Positions 40,676 through 50,479 are shown, numbered from the stretch's first letter. The stretch is DNA of 64,000 nt from SAR116 cluster bacterium AG-355-O21 (GCA_003280605.1 QCEM01000002.1:81292-145291), one strand, 5' to 3'. Notes: generated by a model from the letters alone, not told the origin. Made by a program: numbers and translations.

Positions 40676-41683
40676 TCATGCACCGTTAAACAACCGCTCC
40701 GCTTTCTGCAATTGCCGCCGCAGCACAGATCGGTAATGCTCTCGATTACCGGCGGCTTGGCGGCGCTGCAAGCGTGCCGGTAGAAATTCATTTAAAACAA
40801 TGCAGCACCAGCGCAAACGATACAGCGGTAATAAAATCTCCAGCCGTTCTGCAAACCCAGGGTCGGGGCCGTCCTTGGCGCCAAAAAATGCGCTCAAGGC
40901 AGTGCTGAAACGGCGGCCCTGGTCGGGGTGCAAATTCATGCCGGGATGAAGACTGAAGTCGGCAGCAAGTTTAACTGGGTCATCCCAGCCGAAATATTCA
41001 AAGTCGACAAAGCTCAACTGGCCGGCGGTATTTTGCAGCGCATTATGAAAGCCAAAATCAGACGGGCTTAAGCACTGCGCCGCAGGTTTTAATGGTTCTG
41101 AAAAAGACCAATCTCGCTGCGCGTAAGCTTCCTTAGCTGCCGCCGGCCAGGTTGTCGTAGCAGGTGCTAAGTGGCGGCTTAAAAAGACCTGCAAATCATC
41201 ATCGGCAATTGCGTCCTGTTGTAACCGTTGCAGCCGCTGGGTTAGCTGACGTGCTAATTCGCTGGCCGATAAACACGCTTCCGACGCCAGCGGCAGGGAC
41301 GCTGCGGCCGGCACGGTGCGGTGTTGGTTTAGCTGATTGATAAACCTGGCCGCTTGATCGATGGCAGGGTCGTCGGCAGCAACGGCAGCACCCTCACACC
41401 AACTTAAAACCGAAGCATTCGATTGCTTGTCGGTGGCGACTGGCTGGGGCACATTCGGGATCCCGCCGGCGGCCATGAATTGCAGTGCCTGCCATTCGGT
41501 AAAGCGGCGATCACGGCCATCACCGTTCATTGCCGGATAGGCTTTGAGGACAAAGTGCTTTGCGCCTGTGGTGACCTTGAAAAGGCGGGCGTTGCCGCCG
41601 CCTTGCAAGGGCAGCAGCAGCGCATTGTCTTGGCCGAGCATGCGTGCCGCCGCCGCAGCCAATAGCTCGGACCGCTCAGTCAT
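40676..41683 (-). CDS. Aminoglycoside phosphotransferase/choline kinase-fold protein
   Basis: CLSPSDFGFHNALQ (catalytic-loop-like, HxDxxxxN replaced by SPSDFGFHN) and LSFVDFEYFGWDDPVKLAADF. Confidence 0.7.
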   Translation of the reverse strand: MTERSELLAAAAARMLGQDNALLLPLQGGGNARLFKVTTGAKHFVLKAYPAMNGDGRDRRFTEWQALQFMAAGGIPNVPQPVATDKQSNASVLSWCEGAAVAADDPAIDQAARFINQLNQHRTVPAAASLPLASEACLSASELARQLTQRLQRLQQDAIADDDLQVFLSRHLAPATTTWPAAAKEAYAQRDWSFSEPLKPAAQCLSPSDFGFHNALQNTAGQLSFVDFEYFGWDDPVKLAADFSLHPGMNLHPDQGRRFSTALSAFFGAKDGPDPGFAERLEILLPLYRLRWCCIVLNEFLPARLQRRQAAGNREHYRSVLRRQLQKAERLFNGA

Positions 41684-42305
41684 TGCCGAAAACCGTTTGC
41701 CGAATCGCCGCCCAATCAGAACATCGGGTCAGTGATGTGGCCGGCCCCGCCACATCGGCATGAAACCAAATTCTTTGGGTGCGCTTGGGGAAGTTCGGAT
41801 CGCTGAGAACTTTTTCCAGATCATCAACGAAATAGTCCAGGTCAAGGCTGCAAATGCGGGCGATTTTAGCATTGACGGTTGCTTCGAAAAAAACCTGCGA
41901 GGGCGTCAGAGCAAAGCCTGTGGCGGTAAAAAAACCGTGCCTGTCCATCCAATTACGGGCGGCCTCACGCAGGTTGGTTCGGCTATCGTCAAAATGTCCA
42001 AATTCGGTTTTATGGCTGACAATAAAAAGCTCTGCTGCCTGCCTGTTGGCGGCAGCGAAAAAAGCGCCGACACCGTCGATCAGGCGAGCGTCATCGATAC
42101 CCCGTCCATAGGCTTGTCCTTGGATGGCCATCCAAAATTCTTCACCGGCAATGTCGATTGCGGCGCGTTTAACGGCTTGTTTGCCGCCAGGAGACGGCGG
42201 TGCCGCAAACCCACGGCGGGCCATTTCGGCGACGAAGATTTTGCCGAAAACCTGATCGTAATCAATCAATGTGTTATCGAAGTCCAGACCGACGCGCAGC
42301 GTCAT
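41676..42305 (-). CDS. HAD-superfamily hydrolase/phosphatase
   Basis: VGLDFDNTLIDYDQVF motif I; IVSHKTEFG; YFVDDLEKVLSDPNFP. Confidence 0.8.
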   Translation of the reverse strand: MTLRVGLDFDNTLIDYDQVFGKIFVAEMARRGFAAPPSPGGKQAVKRAAIDIAGEEFWMAIQGQAYGRGIDDARLIDGVGAFFAAANRQAAELFIVSHKTEFGHFDDSRTNLREAARNWMDRHGFFTATGFALTPSQVFFEATVNAKIARICSLDLDYFVDDLEKVLSDPNFPKRTQRIWFHADVAGPATSLTRCSDWAAIRQTVFGND

Positions 42306-42314
42306 GGCGCTTCC

Positions 42315-43883
42315 TTATTTCATCATTGCGACGACGGCTTTGATCATTGAAACCTTATCAAGGGACTGGCGATGGCCAATGATGCCAACTTTCAAAGCAC
42401 CGGCAATATTGCCCATGAAACTGACTTGCCGCATCTCACCGCCGGCCGCAACCAAGGGTGCGGTAATGGCCAAAAAAGCGTCGCCGGCGCCAACCGTATC
42501 AACAATTTTATCGGCAACCGCAGGGACCTGGCATGTGGGCTCATTGGCGGCATAGGCGAGGCAGCCGTCCTGGCCTTGGGTAACCACAATCTTAGCCCCC
42601 GGCAGCATTTGGGCCAGCCGTTCCGTGAGGATGTTCTCAATCGCACCATATTTGTCGCCGGTCGCCAGCCGAGCTTCGGGCGTATCGATGCAGACGTAAT
42701 CGGCGCGTGGAAATTTGCTGATTAAATTAAAACCGAAATTGCCGCTGTTGGTTTGGGTGTTCACGGCCAAGAACTTAACCGATTGGGTCAACGCCTCAAC
42801 GGTTGAACCGGCGATCATGCCATGGCCGAAATCATTGACGATAACGAGGTCGTAATCGCCGCCACGCTCGCGGATGTAGGTGTCAATTTCGGCCTGCTGC
42901 GCCGCTTTCAGGGGTTGATCGTCCATATGATAGACTTCAAACATCTTGCGCATATGGCCAGCATCGACATAGCGCACTTTACTGACGGTCGGGGCATTCG
43001 GCCGAACAACGGCGTTCAAGCTGACATTGGATTTGACCCGCTGCTGCAGGGAGCTGCCATGGGCGTCGCTGCCAATAATGGTCAGCAGATCCACATGATT
43101 GCACAACGCCGCCGCATGATTGGCCGTGGCGACGGCACCGCCAGCAAAAACCTCCGCTGACTGATACAGGGTGGCAACGAGATTTTCTTTTGGTGTTTTG
43201 TTCATCGGATGGACGTATCGATACTCATCGATAATCGTCTCACCAACCACCAAGACGCGCAGATTGGCGGCTCTGTCCAGCAGGTCAAGCAGCGGTTTTC
43301 CCTGCCCATCATCGCGCATCGCATCAACGAAGGCGCGGACCTTGGAATCTAGCGGATTGAGGTGGCGGTTAATCAACTTTGACGACGAAAACGTAATATC
43401 ATTGGTAAAGACAATGCGCCCGCCATGTTGTTCGACCTGCTCTTGCTCGGCGACAATTTTGCCGGTGACGTCATCGGCAGCTTGGGCATAGTCCGGGCCT
43501 TTTATGTAAGCGTCCGGTTTGACCGCATCGATGACGCTCTCGGCTGAGGGCGCTTCATTGATCACAACCCAGTCAACACAGGCCAGCGCTGCCATCATCT
43601 CGGCGCGAGTCGTTTCCTCAAAGATCGGTCGCCCCGGGCCTTTGTTGACCAGATGGTCAGGGGTGATCGAGACAATCAGAACGTCGCCGTAGCTGCGCGC
43701 CTCTTCAAGATGGCGAACATGGCCCATATGCAGAAGATCAAAAACACCATGCGCTAGGGCGATCCGCTTCCCCTCGCAGCGCTGCTCATGTGCAACCGAT
43801 CCGATGTCTGCCAAGGTTTTTATCTTATAAGCTGTCGCTGCCCTCGGCGGTGACGCTGGTGGTTTTGTCATTTTCAACACCAT
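42315..43883 (-). CDS. Bifunctional nucleotidyltransferase (N-terminal) + PfkB sugar kinase (C-terminal), reversed HldE architecture
   Basis: N-term GVFDLLHMGHVRHLEEARSYGDVLIVSITPD; C-term LRVLVVGETIIDEYRYV, GGAVATANHAA, DTVGAGDAFLA. Confidence 0.88.
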   Translation of the reverse strand: MVLKMTKPPASPPRAATAYKIKTLADIGSVAHEQRCEGKRIALAHGVFDLLHMGHVRHLEEARSYGDVLIVSITPDHLVNKGPGRPIFEETTRAEMMAALACVDWVVINEAPSAESVIDAVKPDAYIKGPDYAQAADDVTGKIVAEQEQVEQHGGRIVFTNDITFSSSKLINRHLNPLDSKVRAFVDAMRDDGQGKPLLDLLDRAANLRVLVVGETIIDEYRYVHPMNKTPKENLVATLYQSAEVFAGGAVATANHAAALCNHVDLLTIIGSDAHGSSLQQRVKSNVSLNAVVRPNAPTVSKVRYVDAGHMRKMFEVYHMDDQPLKAAQQAEIDTYIRERGGDYDLVIVNDFGHGMIAGSTVEALTQSVKFLAVNTQTNSGNFGFNLISKFPRADYVCIDTPEARLATGDKYGAIENILTERLAQMLPGAKIVVTQGQDGCLAYAANEPTCQVPAVADKIVDTVGAGDAFLAITAPLVAAGGEMRQVSFMGNIAGALKVGIIGHRQSLDKVSMIKAVVAMMK

Positions 43884-43977
43884 TGGTTAGAACACAGCGG
43901 ATGGAACGTTGGAGATCTCCACTCATGATAACCTTATATCCAACCTGAATACGAGAACCCTTATATCGGTGCAATCA

Positions 43978-45729
43978 CTATCGGCGTGCAAGATGTTCTT
44001 GCAGGGCCGTGATGGTCGCTTCAATGGCAGGCGCAAAACCCGCAATTTTGTCCTCGCGGGCGATTTGTAAACTTGGATACCACGGTGATGTGACACCTGA
44101 ACGGAACCAATACCAAAGCGGTGATTTTTGCATCATCACAAAGCCAGGACAGCCAAGTGCGCCGGCCATATGCGCATTCACCCCAACAATTGTGACAACC
44201 GCATCAAGGGCGCTGATCTGGGCGGCGAGGCCATCCAGGTCGCTGACCAGGTCGGGATTGGGATTGGCCCATAGGTTGCTTACCCCAGCGGCCTGCAGAG
44301 CAGCAATCTCGGTGCCGTCATCGGCATATTGCAAGGAGATAAAATGCGCTGCCGGGAAGCGTTCAAAAAGTGGCCTTAAGCTTGCTAACGGGATCGATTT
44401 GCGGCTGCCGGTGCGAGGATTGCCGCTGTGCCATGAAATACCAATCAATGGTGCTGGTCGCATGGCGTCAAAGGCGGCACAGGCCTCTGAATAGCGGTTT
44501 GCCGCCGGTTTAAGAAAGCCGTCATGGTTGGGAAAATCGGCCCAGTGCCGGCGCAAAAATAAAGGTAATCGCTGACTTGAGCATTGCGCCACTGGCGGCG
44601 TGCCGGCCAAGCGCTGATCAGGTGGCGTGCTGCGGGCGATAACAGTGACGCCATCCAAGGTGCGTTGAAATAAATCGACTAAACGGGCCTCGCACTCAAG
44701 GATCACCGGCGCTTTTGCCCGTTGCGCCGCTTCCTTGACCAAGCTGGCAAATAGAATTTCATCACCAACGCCATTTTCGCCCCAAATCAATAACGGCCCA
44801 TCCAGGGGCTGGCCGCGCCAAAGCGGAAAAGCCAGTAGGTTTTGCCGGGATTTCTCGCTTGGGTTTTGCCAATGGGCGTCAAAATCAGCATAGCCACGAT
44901 CGAATTTGGCGCGACTGAGATTTATCCACGCCCGCATCCAACGCGCGCGCGCCAGGCCCGGGTCAAGCTGCAAGGCGAGATCAAGCTGCTGCACGGCAGC
45001 GTTTGACTGGTCATCCTCGATCAGGGCAGCAGCAAGGTTGGTGTGCATATCAGGCTGATCAGGTAACCGCCGGATCGCCTCGCGATAAAGGTTGATGGCT
45101 TTATCGGCATGGCCCTGCTGTTGCCAGGTGGCGGCCAAACGTTCGTAGGCGTCGGCTGGCCCGTCGGTGCAAGTGATCGCCCGCGTTAACCACAGCAAGG
45201 AAAGATCGGTATCGGACGTGCCGACAGGCAGCAAGGAAAGATTAAACCAGTTCTCCCCGCGCGCTGGTTGCAGTATGGCCGCACGGCAAAAGTCGTTCTC
45301 GGCGTTGGCGGCGTCGCCGGCAGTCAAGCTGGTGTCGCCGCGTACCATCCAGGCGGCTGCAAAACAGGGGTCAATGTAAAGCGCCCGGGGCGCTTTCGGT
45401 GACGGTGTCAACGGCCCGGTCAACTGCGTTAATTCATGCGTTGCAGCAGTGTGATTTGGGGCGCAAATAAGGGCGCGCTGCAAGGCTACCCGAGCGTCGG
45501 CATCGCTGTTGTTGCGCCGATTGCACATGGCGATATTGAACCACAACCGAGGGTTTTCGGCCATTTCCGGGATTAAGCTCCGGAATGCGGCAAGCGCTGC
45601 GGCGAAATCGCCGGCAGCAATGGCAGCTGCAGCCGCTTTTTTTTGTGCGTCAACCGTCAGTGCTGGCATCGATAAATTCTGTTGGCACGTAGTTCGGTGA
45701 TAAATCTTGGCCTTTTGCAAGCTGTTCAA
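43978..45729 (-). CDS. TPR protein with C-terminal GT9-like glycosyltransferase domain
   Basis: TPR-like N-terminus; WGENGVGDEILFASLVKE; GISWHSGNPRTGSRKSIPL; DAVVTIVGVNAHMAGALGCPGFVMM; SPWYPSLQIAR. Confidence 0.82.
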   Translation of the reverse strand: MNSLQKAKIYHRTTCQQNLSMPALTVDAQKKAAAAAIAAGDFAAALAAFRSLIPEMAENPRLWFNIAMCNRRNNSDADARVALQRALICAPNHTAATHELTQLTGPLTPSPKAPRALYIDPCFAAAWMVRGDTSLTAGDAANAENDFCRAAILQPARGENWFNLSLLPVGTSDTDLSLLWLTRAITCTDGPADAYERLAATWQQQGHADKAINLYREAIRRLPDQPDMHTNLAAALIEDDQSNAAVQQLDLALQLDPGLARARWMRAWINLSRAKFDRGYADFDAHWQNPSEKSRQNLLAFPLWRGQPLDGPLLIWGENGVGDEILFASLVKEAAQRAKAPVILECEARLVDLFQRTLDGVTVIARSTPPDQRLAGTPPVAQCSSQRLPLFLRRHWADFPNHDGFLKPAANRYSEACAAFDAMRPAPLIGISWHSGNPRTGSRKSIPLASLRPLFERFPAAHFISLQYADDGTEIAALQAAGVSNLWANPNPDLVSDLDGLAAQISALDAVVTIVGVNAHMAGALGCPGFVMMQKSPLWYWFRSGVTSPWYPSLQIAREDKIAGFAPAIEATITALQEHLARR

Positions 45730-46918
45730 TGAGCGCCATTTGCCGCGGTATGCAGACCGTTTCTAAATCATAGTTTTCAATAATCGATTGTCGTGCGGCT
45801 TGCCCAAGTCGGTCTCGCAGCGGCGCATCATCAAGTAAACGGCAGACTGTATCCACCAATTCCATCGGCTTATGAAAATCAAACAGCAGAGCATTTTCGT
45901 CGTCACGCATCGCTTCCCTGACCGGCGGCGTTGATGAGGCCGCCATCGCGCAGCCGACGGCCATCGCTTCCATGGATGACCACGACAAAACAAAAGGATA
46001 GGTCAGATAAACATGAACCCGGGATACCTGCAGAAATTTAATGTAATCGTTATAGGGAAGACGGCCTAGGAAATGTGTCCGTGAGGTGTCGATTTTATGG
46101 CTGGCGAGCATTGATTGCCGCCAGGTGTCTGCATCATCGGGTTTTGAGCCATAACTAATGCCATCACCGCCAACGATCACAACATGTGCCTCGGGCCGTC
46201 GTCGCTGCAGCTCACCGAGGCCCTCCATGAATTTGTGAAAGCCACGGTATGGCTCCAAATTGCGGGCCATGTAGGTAATTACTTCGTCATTGCGGCTGAG
46301 TATTTTGCCCGTTGGCAATTGGAACGCCGCGTCTGGGTTGGGTTTGCAAATCTGGGTGTCAACGCCGTCATGTACCACTGACATGCGCTCGCGCATCATC
46401 CTTGGATGTTGTTGCCACTGCCATATGGTTGGCGAAATCAAGGCGTCAGCATCGATCGTAGAGAGCACCATATGCGTGTTTCGCAAACGCGATCGGCATA
46501 TTCGGTCGATTGAAATTATATCTGGGTTTTCAAAGCCGATGTCGCTGTCTTTGCCGCGATAAAAGAATTCCGAAAAAATCTGCGTCGGGGTATATGGAAA
46601 CACATCTTTGATAAACATTGCTTCACCCCAACCGGAGTGCGCACAGATGACGTCAGGAATAAATTGACTGTTTTTTAGGGTGCATAATACCTCGGCCACA
46701 GCTTGCCCATAAAGCAATTGGCCATCGAGATGATGGGTGTAGGCGTGACCTTCGCGCTTCTCCTCGCGGGCGGTGTCATATGACAGGCGGCGCACACCGG
46801 GCAAATTGATATCTTTGCGGCGGGTAATGAAGACCACCTCGTGTCCAGCAGCAGCTAGACGCGGCGCGAGGTGCTTATATTGACCTGGCATGTTTTGATG
46901 TATGAAAATAATGCGCAT
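45650..46918 (-). CDS. Family 4 glycosyltransferase
   Basis: MRIIFIHQNMPGQYKHLAPRLAAAGHEVVFITRR; VVHDGVDTQICKP; SSMEAMAVGCAMAAS. Start 46918 preferred over ORF start 47074. Confidence 0.85.
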   Translation of the reverse strand: MRIIFIHQNMPGQYKHLAPRLAAAGHEVVFITRRKDINLPGVRRLSYDTAREEKREGHAYTHHLDGQLLYGQAVAEVLCTLKNSQFIPDVICAHSGWGEAMFIKDVFPYTPTQIFSEFFYRGKDSDIGFENPDIISIDRICRSRLRNTHMVLSTIDADALISPTIWQWQQHPRMMRERMSVVHDGVDTQICKPNPDAAFQLPTGKILSRNDEVITYMARNLEPYRGFHKFMEGLGELQRRRPEAHVVIVGGDGISYGSKPDDADTWRQSMLASHKIDTSRTHFLGRLPYNDYIKFLQVSRVHVYLTYPFVLSWSSMEAMAVGCAMAASSTPPVREAMRDDENALLFDFHKPMELVDTVCRLLDDAPLRDRLGQAARQSIIENYDLETVCIPRQMALIEQLAKGQDLSPNYVPTEFIDASTDG

Positions 46919-47104
46919 TGAGGGACACCCACGTTTTTTCTTGTGGCGATACCTTAAAACGACGCCGTTTGGCAACAGTTTACCGACCGCCCTTGCGGAA
47001 ACAACCGATCGATTTGAAGGCCACGAACGGCAGCGGTTGGCGCAGTCGCCACGGTGGTGTAGATAGATTGTCATGAATCAACGTCGTTGCGATGGGCGGA
47101 AGTG

Positions 47105-48187
47105 ATGAATAATCGAAGTCAAATTGCGATTTTGGGCTGTGGTCGGGTCTCTAATCGATACCGCGAAGTCTTCCGTGATGAGTTGCCGGATATCGCTGAA
47201 GTTGTGATGGCGGCGGATTTGGATGCCGAAAAAAGCAGTGATTTTGCCGCTGAGTTTGGCTGCGCCGCCGGCCAAGGCATCGACGATATTATCGCCGCCC
47301 GGCCTGACTTGGTGTGTGTGATGACGGAATCAGGCCATCACGCTGCACATGCGCTCGCATTGCTTGATGCCGGTTTAAATGTTTTGGTTGAAAAGCCTGT
47401 TGCGCTGCGGGTGGAAGACGCGGTCAAAATGCGTGAAATGGCGGCTGCGCGCGGCGTGCTTTGTGCGGTTGTGAAGCAAAACCGTTACAATCCAGCGATG
47501 CAATTTTTGCGAACCGCTGTCGATGACGGCCGGTTCGGCCGGTTGGTCACCGCTGGGGTGCGGGTCCATTGGTCGCGGGATCAGTCCTATTACGATGATC
47601 CGTGGCATGGCCGCTGGGCAATGGACGGTGGGGTGTTGACGCAACAGGCAATCCATCATTTGGATGGCCTGCAATGGCTTGCCGGCCCGGTTGCAAGCGT
47701 CTGTGCGCAGGGGCAGGCGGTGTTAAATAAACTGGAAGCTGAAGATACGGCGGTCGCCATTATCCGATTTGAATCCGGTGCTCTCGGCACCATCGAAGCG
47801 ACCACCTCGGCACGGCCACGAGATTTTGAAGCCTCGCTGCATTTGGTAGGTGAGCGGGCGTTGGCAAAAGTCGGTGGGCAAGCGCTTAACCTGATCGAAA
47901 CCTGGGAGCCGGTTATTCCGGAGGCCGGCGATGTGGATGTTGCAAAAACACACTCGCAGCAGGTGCCCTCAAGCTACGGCTTGGGCCATGGACCGCTGCT
48001 TCGCGACGTGATTAATGCGGTTGATAGTGGCGATCATAGTGCCATTGTGAGCATTGATGACGGCTTAAAGTCTTTACGCCTGGCGCACGCTCTTTATGCC
48101 AGCATGGAAACTGGTGGTTGGGTAGATTTGGCCGCTCAGCCATTGTCACGGCAGCTCGGTGTGGGACGCGCAGCGGGCAATCAATAA
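47105..48187 (+). CDS. Gfo/Idh/MocA family oxidoreductase
   Basis: QIAILGCGRVSNRYREVF; AGLNVLVEKPVALRVEDAVKM; HWSRDQSYYDDPWHGRWAMDGGVLTQQAIHHLD. Confidence 0.9.
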   Translation: MNNRSQIAILGCGRVSNRYREVFRDELPDIAEVVMAADLDAEKSSDFAAEFGCAAGQGIDDIIAARPDLVCVMTESGHHAAHALALLDAGLNVLVEKPVALRVEDAVKMREMAAARGVLCAVVKQNRYNPAMQFLRTAVDDGRFGRLVTAGVRVHWSRDQSYYDDPWHGRWAMDGGVLTQQAIHHLDGLQWLAGPVASVCAQGQAVLNKLEAEDTAVAIIRFESGALGTIEATTSARPRDFEASLHLVGERALAKVGGQALNLIETWEPVIPEAGDVDVAKTHSQQVPSSYGLGHGPLLRDVINAVDSGDHSAIVSIDDGLKSLRLAHALYASMETGGWVDLAAQPLSRQLGVGRAAGNQ

Positions 48188-48239
48188 GCGCCCACGAAAC
48201 CGACCGAAAAGGCTCAAAATCCAACGCGGGGACATTTCT

Positions 48240-50420
48240 ATGGATGAATTGGCGGCCAAGCAAGCGGCTGAGGCTTTGGTTAATCGAGGCCGAGAGTTTC
48301 TGCGGGCTCGGGCGTCAGCGGCGGCGGCGAGACAGTTTCTGCGGAGCCAATTGATTGCGCCGGCAAACCTTGCGGCTGTTGTTAATCATGCCCTCTGTGA
48401 CCAAAAACAGGCGCAGGCGGGCAAGCTTTTTTATCGGTCGTCAATTCTCGCCCCAAGCCATCCGGCCGTGTTAGCGAATTTTGGCGCCTGGTTTGCTCAA
48501 TCATCTGATTGCAGTAACATGTTGCGTGCTTATCGGCGCTTGGCATTGGCGGTACCGGCAGATGCCCGCGGCGGAAATGGATTAGCAAAAGCATGGCTGA
48601 TTGGTTGTGACCGTGATGGGCGGTTTCATGGGGCCGAAAAGCATGTCCATGAGTGCTTGCGGTGGGTCGGCGTACTGAAGCCGGACGATCAAAGATTACG
48701 CTTTCAGCGCGTACAGCTTTTGATCGCAAGTGGCGCCATGGATGCGGCACACAACCTGATGGCACCGGTGATTGCTGCCGGTCATGGGTCAATCCAGGCG
48801 ACGATCCCGGATGATTTTGATCTCAGTTTTCTCAGTGTCCTGGCCAGTGATCATCAGGAGCAAGGCCGCCTAACTGAAGCGCTTGTTTACCTTGATTTGA
48901 TTTTGTTTCGGGACCCAACCAATGCTACGGCACTTTTGCAAAGAGGGATTTATTTGCGCAGCCATGGCGCGTTATCCGAATCGTGCGACTCGCTGCGCTT
49001 GCTGCTGATTGCGCGGCCGCGATATTCGGCCGGCATGATCAGCCTAAAGATTACAGAGGTTGCGCAAAATCTACCGATCTGCGCGATCAGGCGTTTGCGC
49101 CAGTATTGCGTGTTGAAACCGCCGGCGTTTGTGGGCGCTGTATCTGAGATGTCGGCCTTAGGATTCCAGGCTGAGGAACCTAAATATGGTCAAAAAATGG
49201 CGATTCGGGGCATTCTCGCGTCACCGGATGAATGCACGAATTATCAGCATTTAGTGCGCTATTTGATCCAAAATGGGCTTTTCAAACCAGCTGGCCATAT
49301 GCTCGCACGGTTGGAATTCATGGCGCTGTCCAGCATAACCTGCAATCTGTCAGGTTGGATGCACACGCATTTAGGGGAATACACCGCCGCCGAAAAGCGA
49401 TTCCAACAAGCAATTGATCTCGATTTCGGCAATGTCTCGGCTCGGGTGAATTTGTCTATGTTACGGATAAAAAGTGGAGAAATTGAAAAGGCGCTCGCTG
49501 ATTATGAGCTGCGTTGGCAGCTGAAATGGTTCAAATATCAGGGTTATGAGATGTACCCGCAACCAAGCTTGGATATCCCCGTTTGGGACGGATCCGATCT
49601 GCGTGGCAAGCGGATTTATGTCCGCGGCGAACAGGGCGTTGGCGATGAAATTTGGTTTACGGGTCTGTTGCCGGCGCTGATTGCCGGCGGCGCAGAAATT
49701 ATATTCGAATGCACCCCAAAACTTGTGCCGCTGCTGCGACGTTCTTTTTCTGATGTAAAGATTTGCGGCCGAGGCATTGGCGCGCTGCCAACACAGAACG
49801 ACGTGGATTACCAAATCCCAATTGGCTCACTCATGAAGTTTCTATGTGATAACAGTTACCAAGCGCCAACTAATTACCTCGCAGCGGATACAAATTTGGT
49901 GGCAGACCGGCGACGCCTGTATTCTGACAATGGACGTCAGAAAGTGATCGGTATCTCGTGGCGTTCCATAAAGCCACTACATCACCGATCGTTCGAGGCC
50001 TCTTTGCGCCACTGGCAAGCTCTTAAACACCTTCGAAACTGTGCATTTGTGAGCTTGCAATATGGTGATACCACAGAGGAGCGGGCCGCATTCAAGCAGG
50101 CGACGGGTATTGACATCGTGCATGATAATTCGATTGACACCTTCAACGATTTGGACGGCATGGCGGCGCAGGTGCAAGCTGTCGATGCAGTGATATCAAT
50201 TGCTAACTCGACGGTCATGCTTGCCCATGCGATCGGAACACCAGCTTGGGTTGCGTTGCGAGCGCATCAAGAAGACTGGCGTTATCGGCTTTTCCATCAG
50301 CACAACAACTTATTGCCAAAATGTCGTCAATTTTGGCCGCGTGGCCCCCAAAATTGGGCGAAGACAATTGACGAGATTAGTGCCGATTTAAAATCGTTTT
50401 TGGCATCAGCCCAGCATTGA
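48240..50420 (+). CDS. TPR protein with C-terminal GT9-like glycosyltransferase domain
   Basis: ATG 48240 (MDELAAKQAAEAL); C-term YVRGEQGVGDEIWFTGLLPALIAGGAEIIFECTPKLVPLL; VISIANSTVMLAHAIGTPAWVAL. Confidence 0.82.
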   Translation: MDELAAKQAAEALVNRGREFLRARASAAAARQFLRSQLIAPANLAAVVNHALCDQKQAQAGKLFYRSSILAPSHPAVLANFGAWFAQSSDCSNMLRAYRRLALAVPADARGGNGLAKAWLIGCDRDGRFHGAEKHVHECLRWVGVLKPDDQRLRFQRVQLLIASGAMDAAHNLMAPVIAAGHGSIQATIPDDFDLSFLSVLASDHQEQGRLTEALVYLDLILFRDPTNATALLQRGIYLRSHGALSESCDSLRLLLIARPRYSAGMISLKITEVAQNLPICAIRRLRQYCVLKPPAFVGAVSEMSALGFQAEEPKYGQKMAIRGILASPDECTNYQHLVRYLIQNGLFKPAGHMLARLEFMALSSITCNLSGWMHTHLGEYTAAEKRFQQAIDLDFGNVSARVNLSMLRIKSGEIEKALADYELRWQLKWFKYQGYEMYPQPSLDIPVWDGSDLRGKRIYVRGEQGVGDEIWFTGLLPALIAGGAEIIFECTPKLVPLLRRSFSDVKICGRGIGALPTQNDVDYQIPIGSLMKFLCDNSYQAPTNYLAADTNLVADRRRLYSDNGRQKVIGISWRSIKPLHHRSFEASLRHWQALKHLRNCAFVSLQYGDTTEERAAFKQATGIDIVHDNSIDTFNDLDGMAAQVQAVDAVISIANSTVMLAHAIGTPAWVALRAHQEDWRYRLFHQHNNLLPKCRQFWPRGPQNWAKTIDEISADLKSFLASAQH

Positions 50421-50465
50421 CATTGCAGGCTGAAAGTTGGGTACACATGATAGGGTTGTTTGATT

Positions 50466-50479
50466 GCAACTAAAGTTGC
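50466..50479. promoter_or_regulatory. Near-palindrome GCAACT-AA-AGTTGC upstream of RTX gene
   Basis: Direct reading; 6-bp arms, 2-nt spacer. Confidence 0.4.

Noticed and set aside
42315-43883. Annotation as hldE
   Set aside because: Domain order is reversed relative to HldE, so the symbol is not supported.
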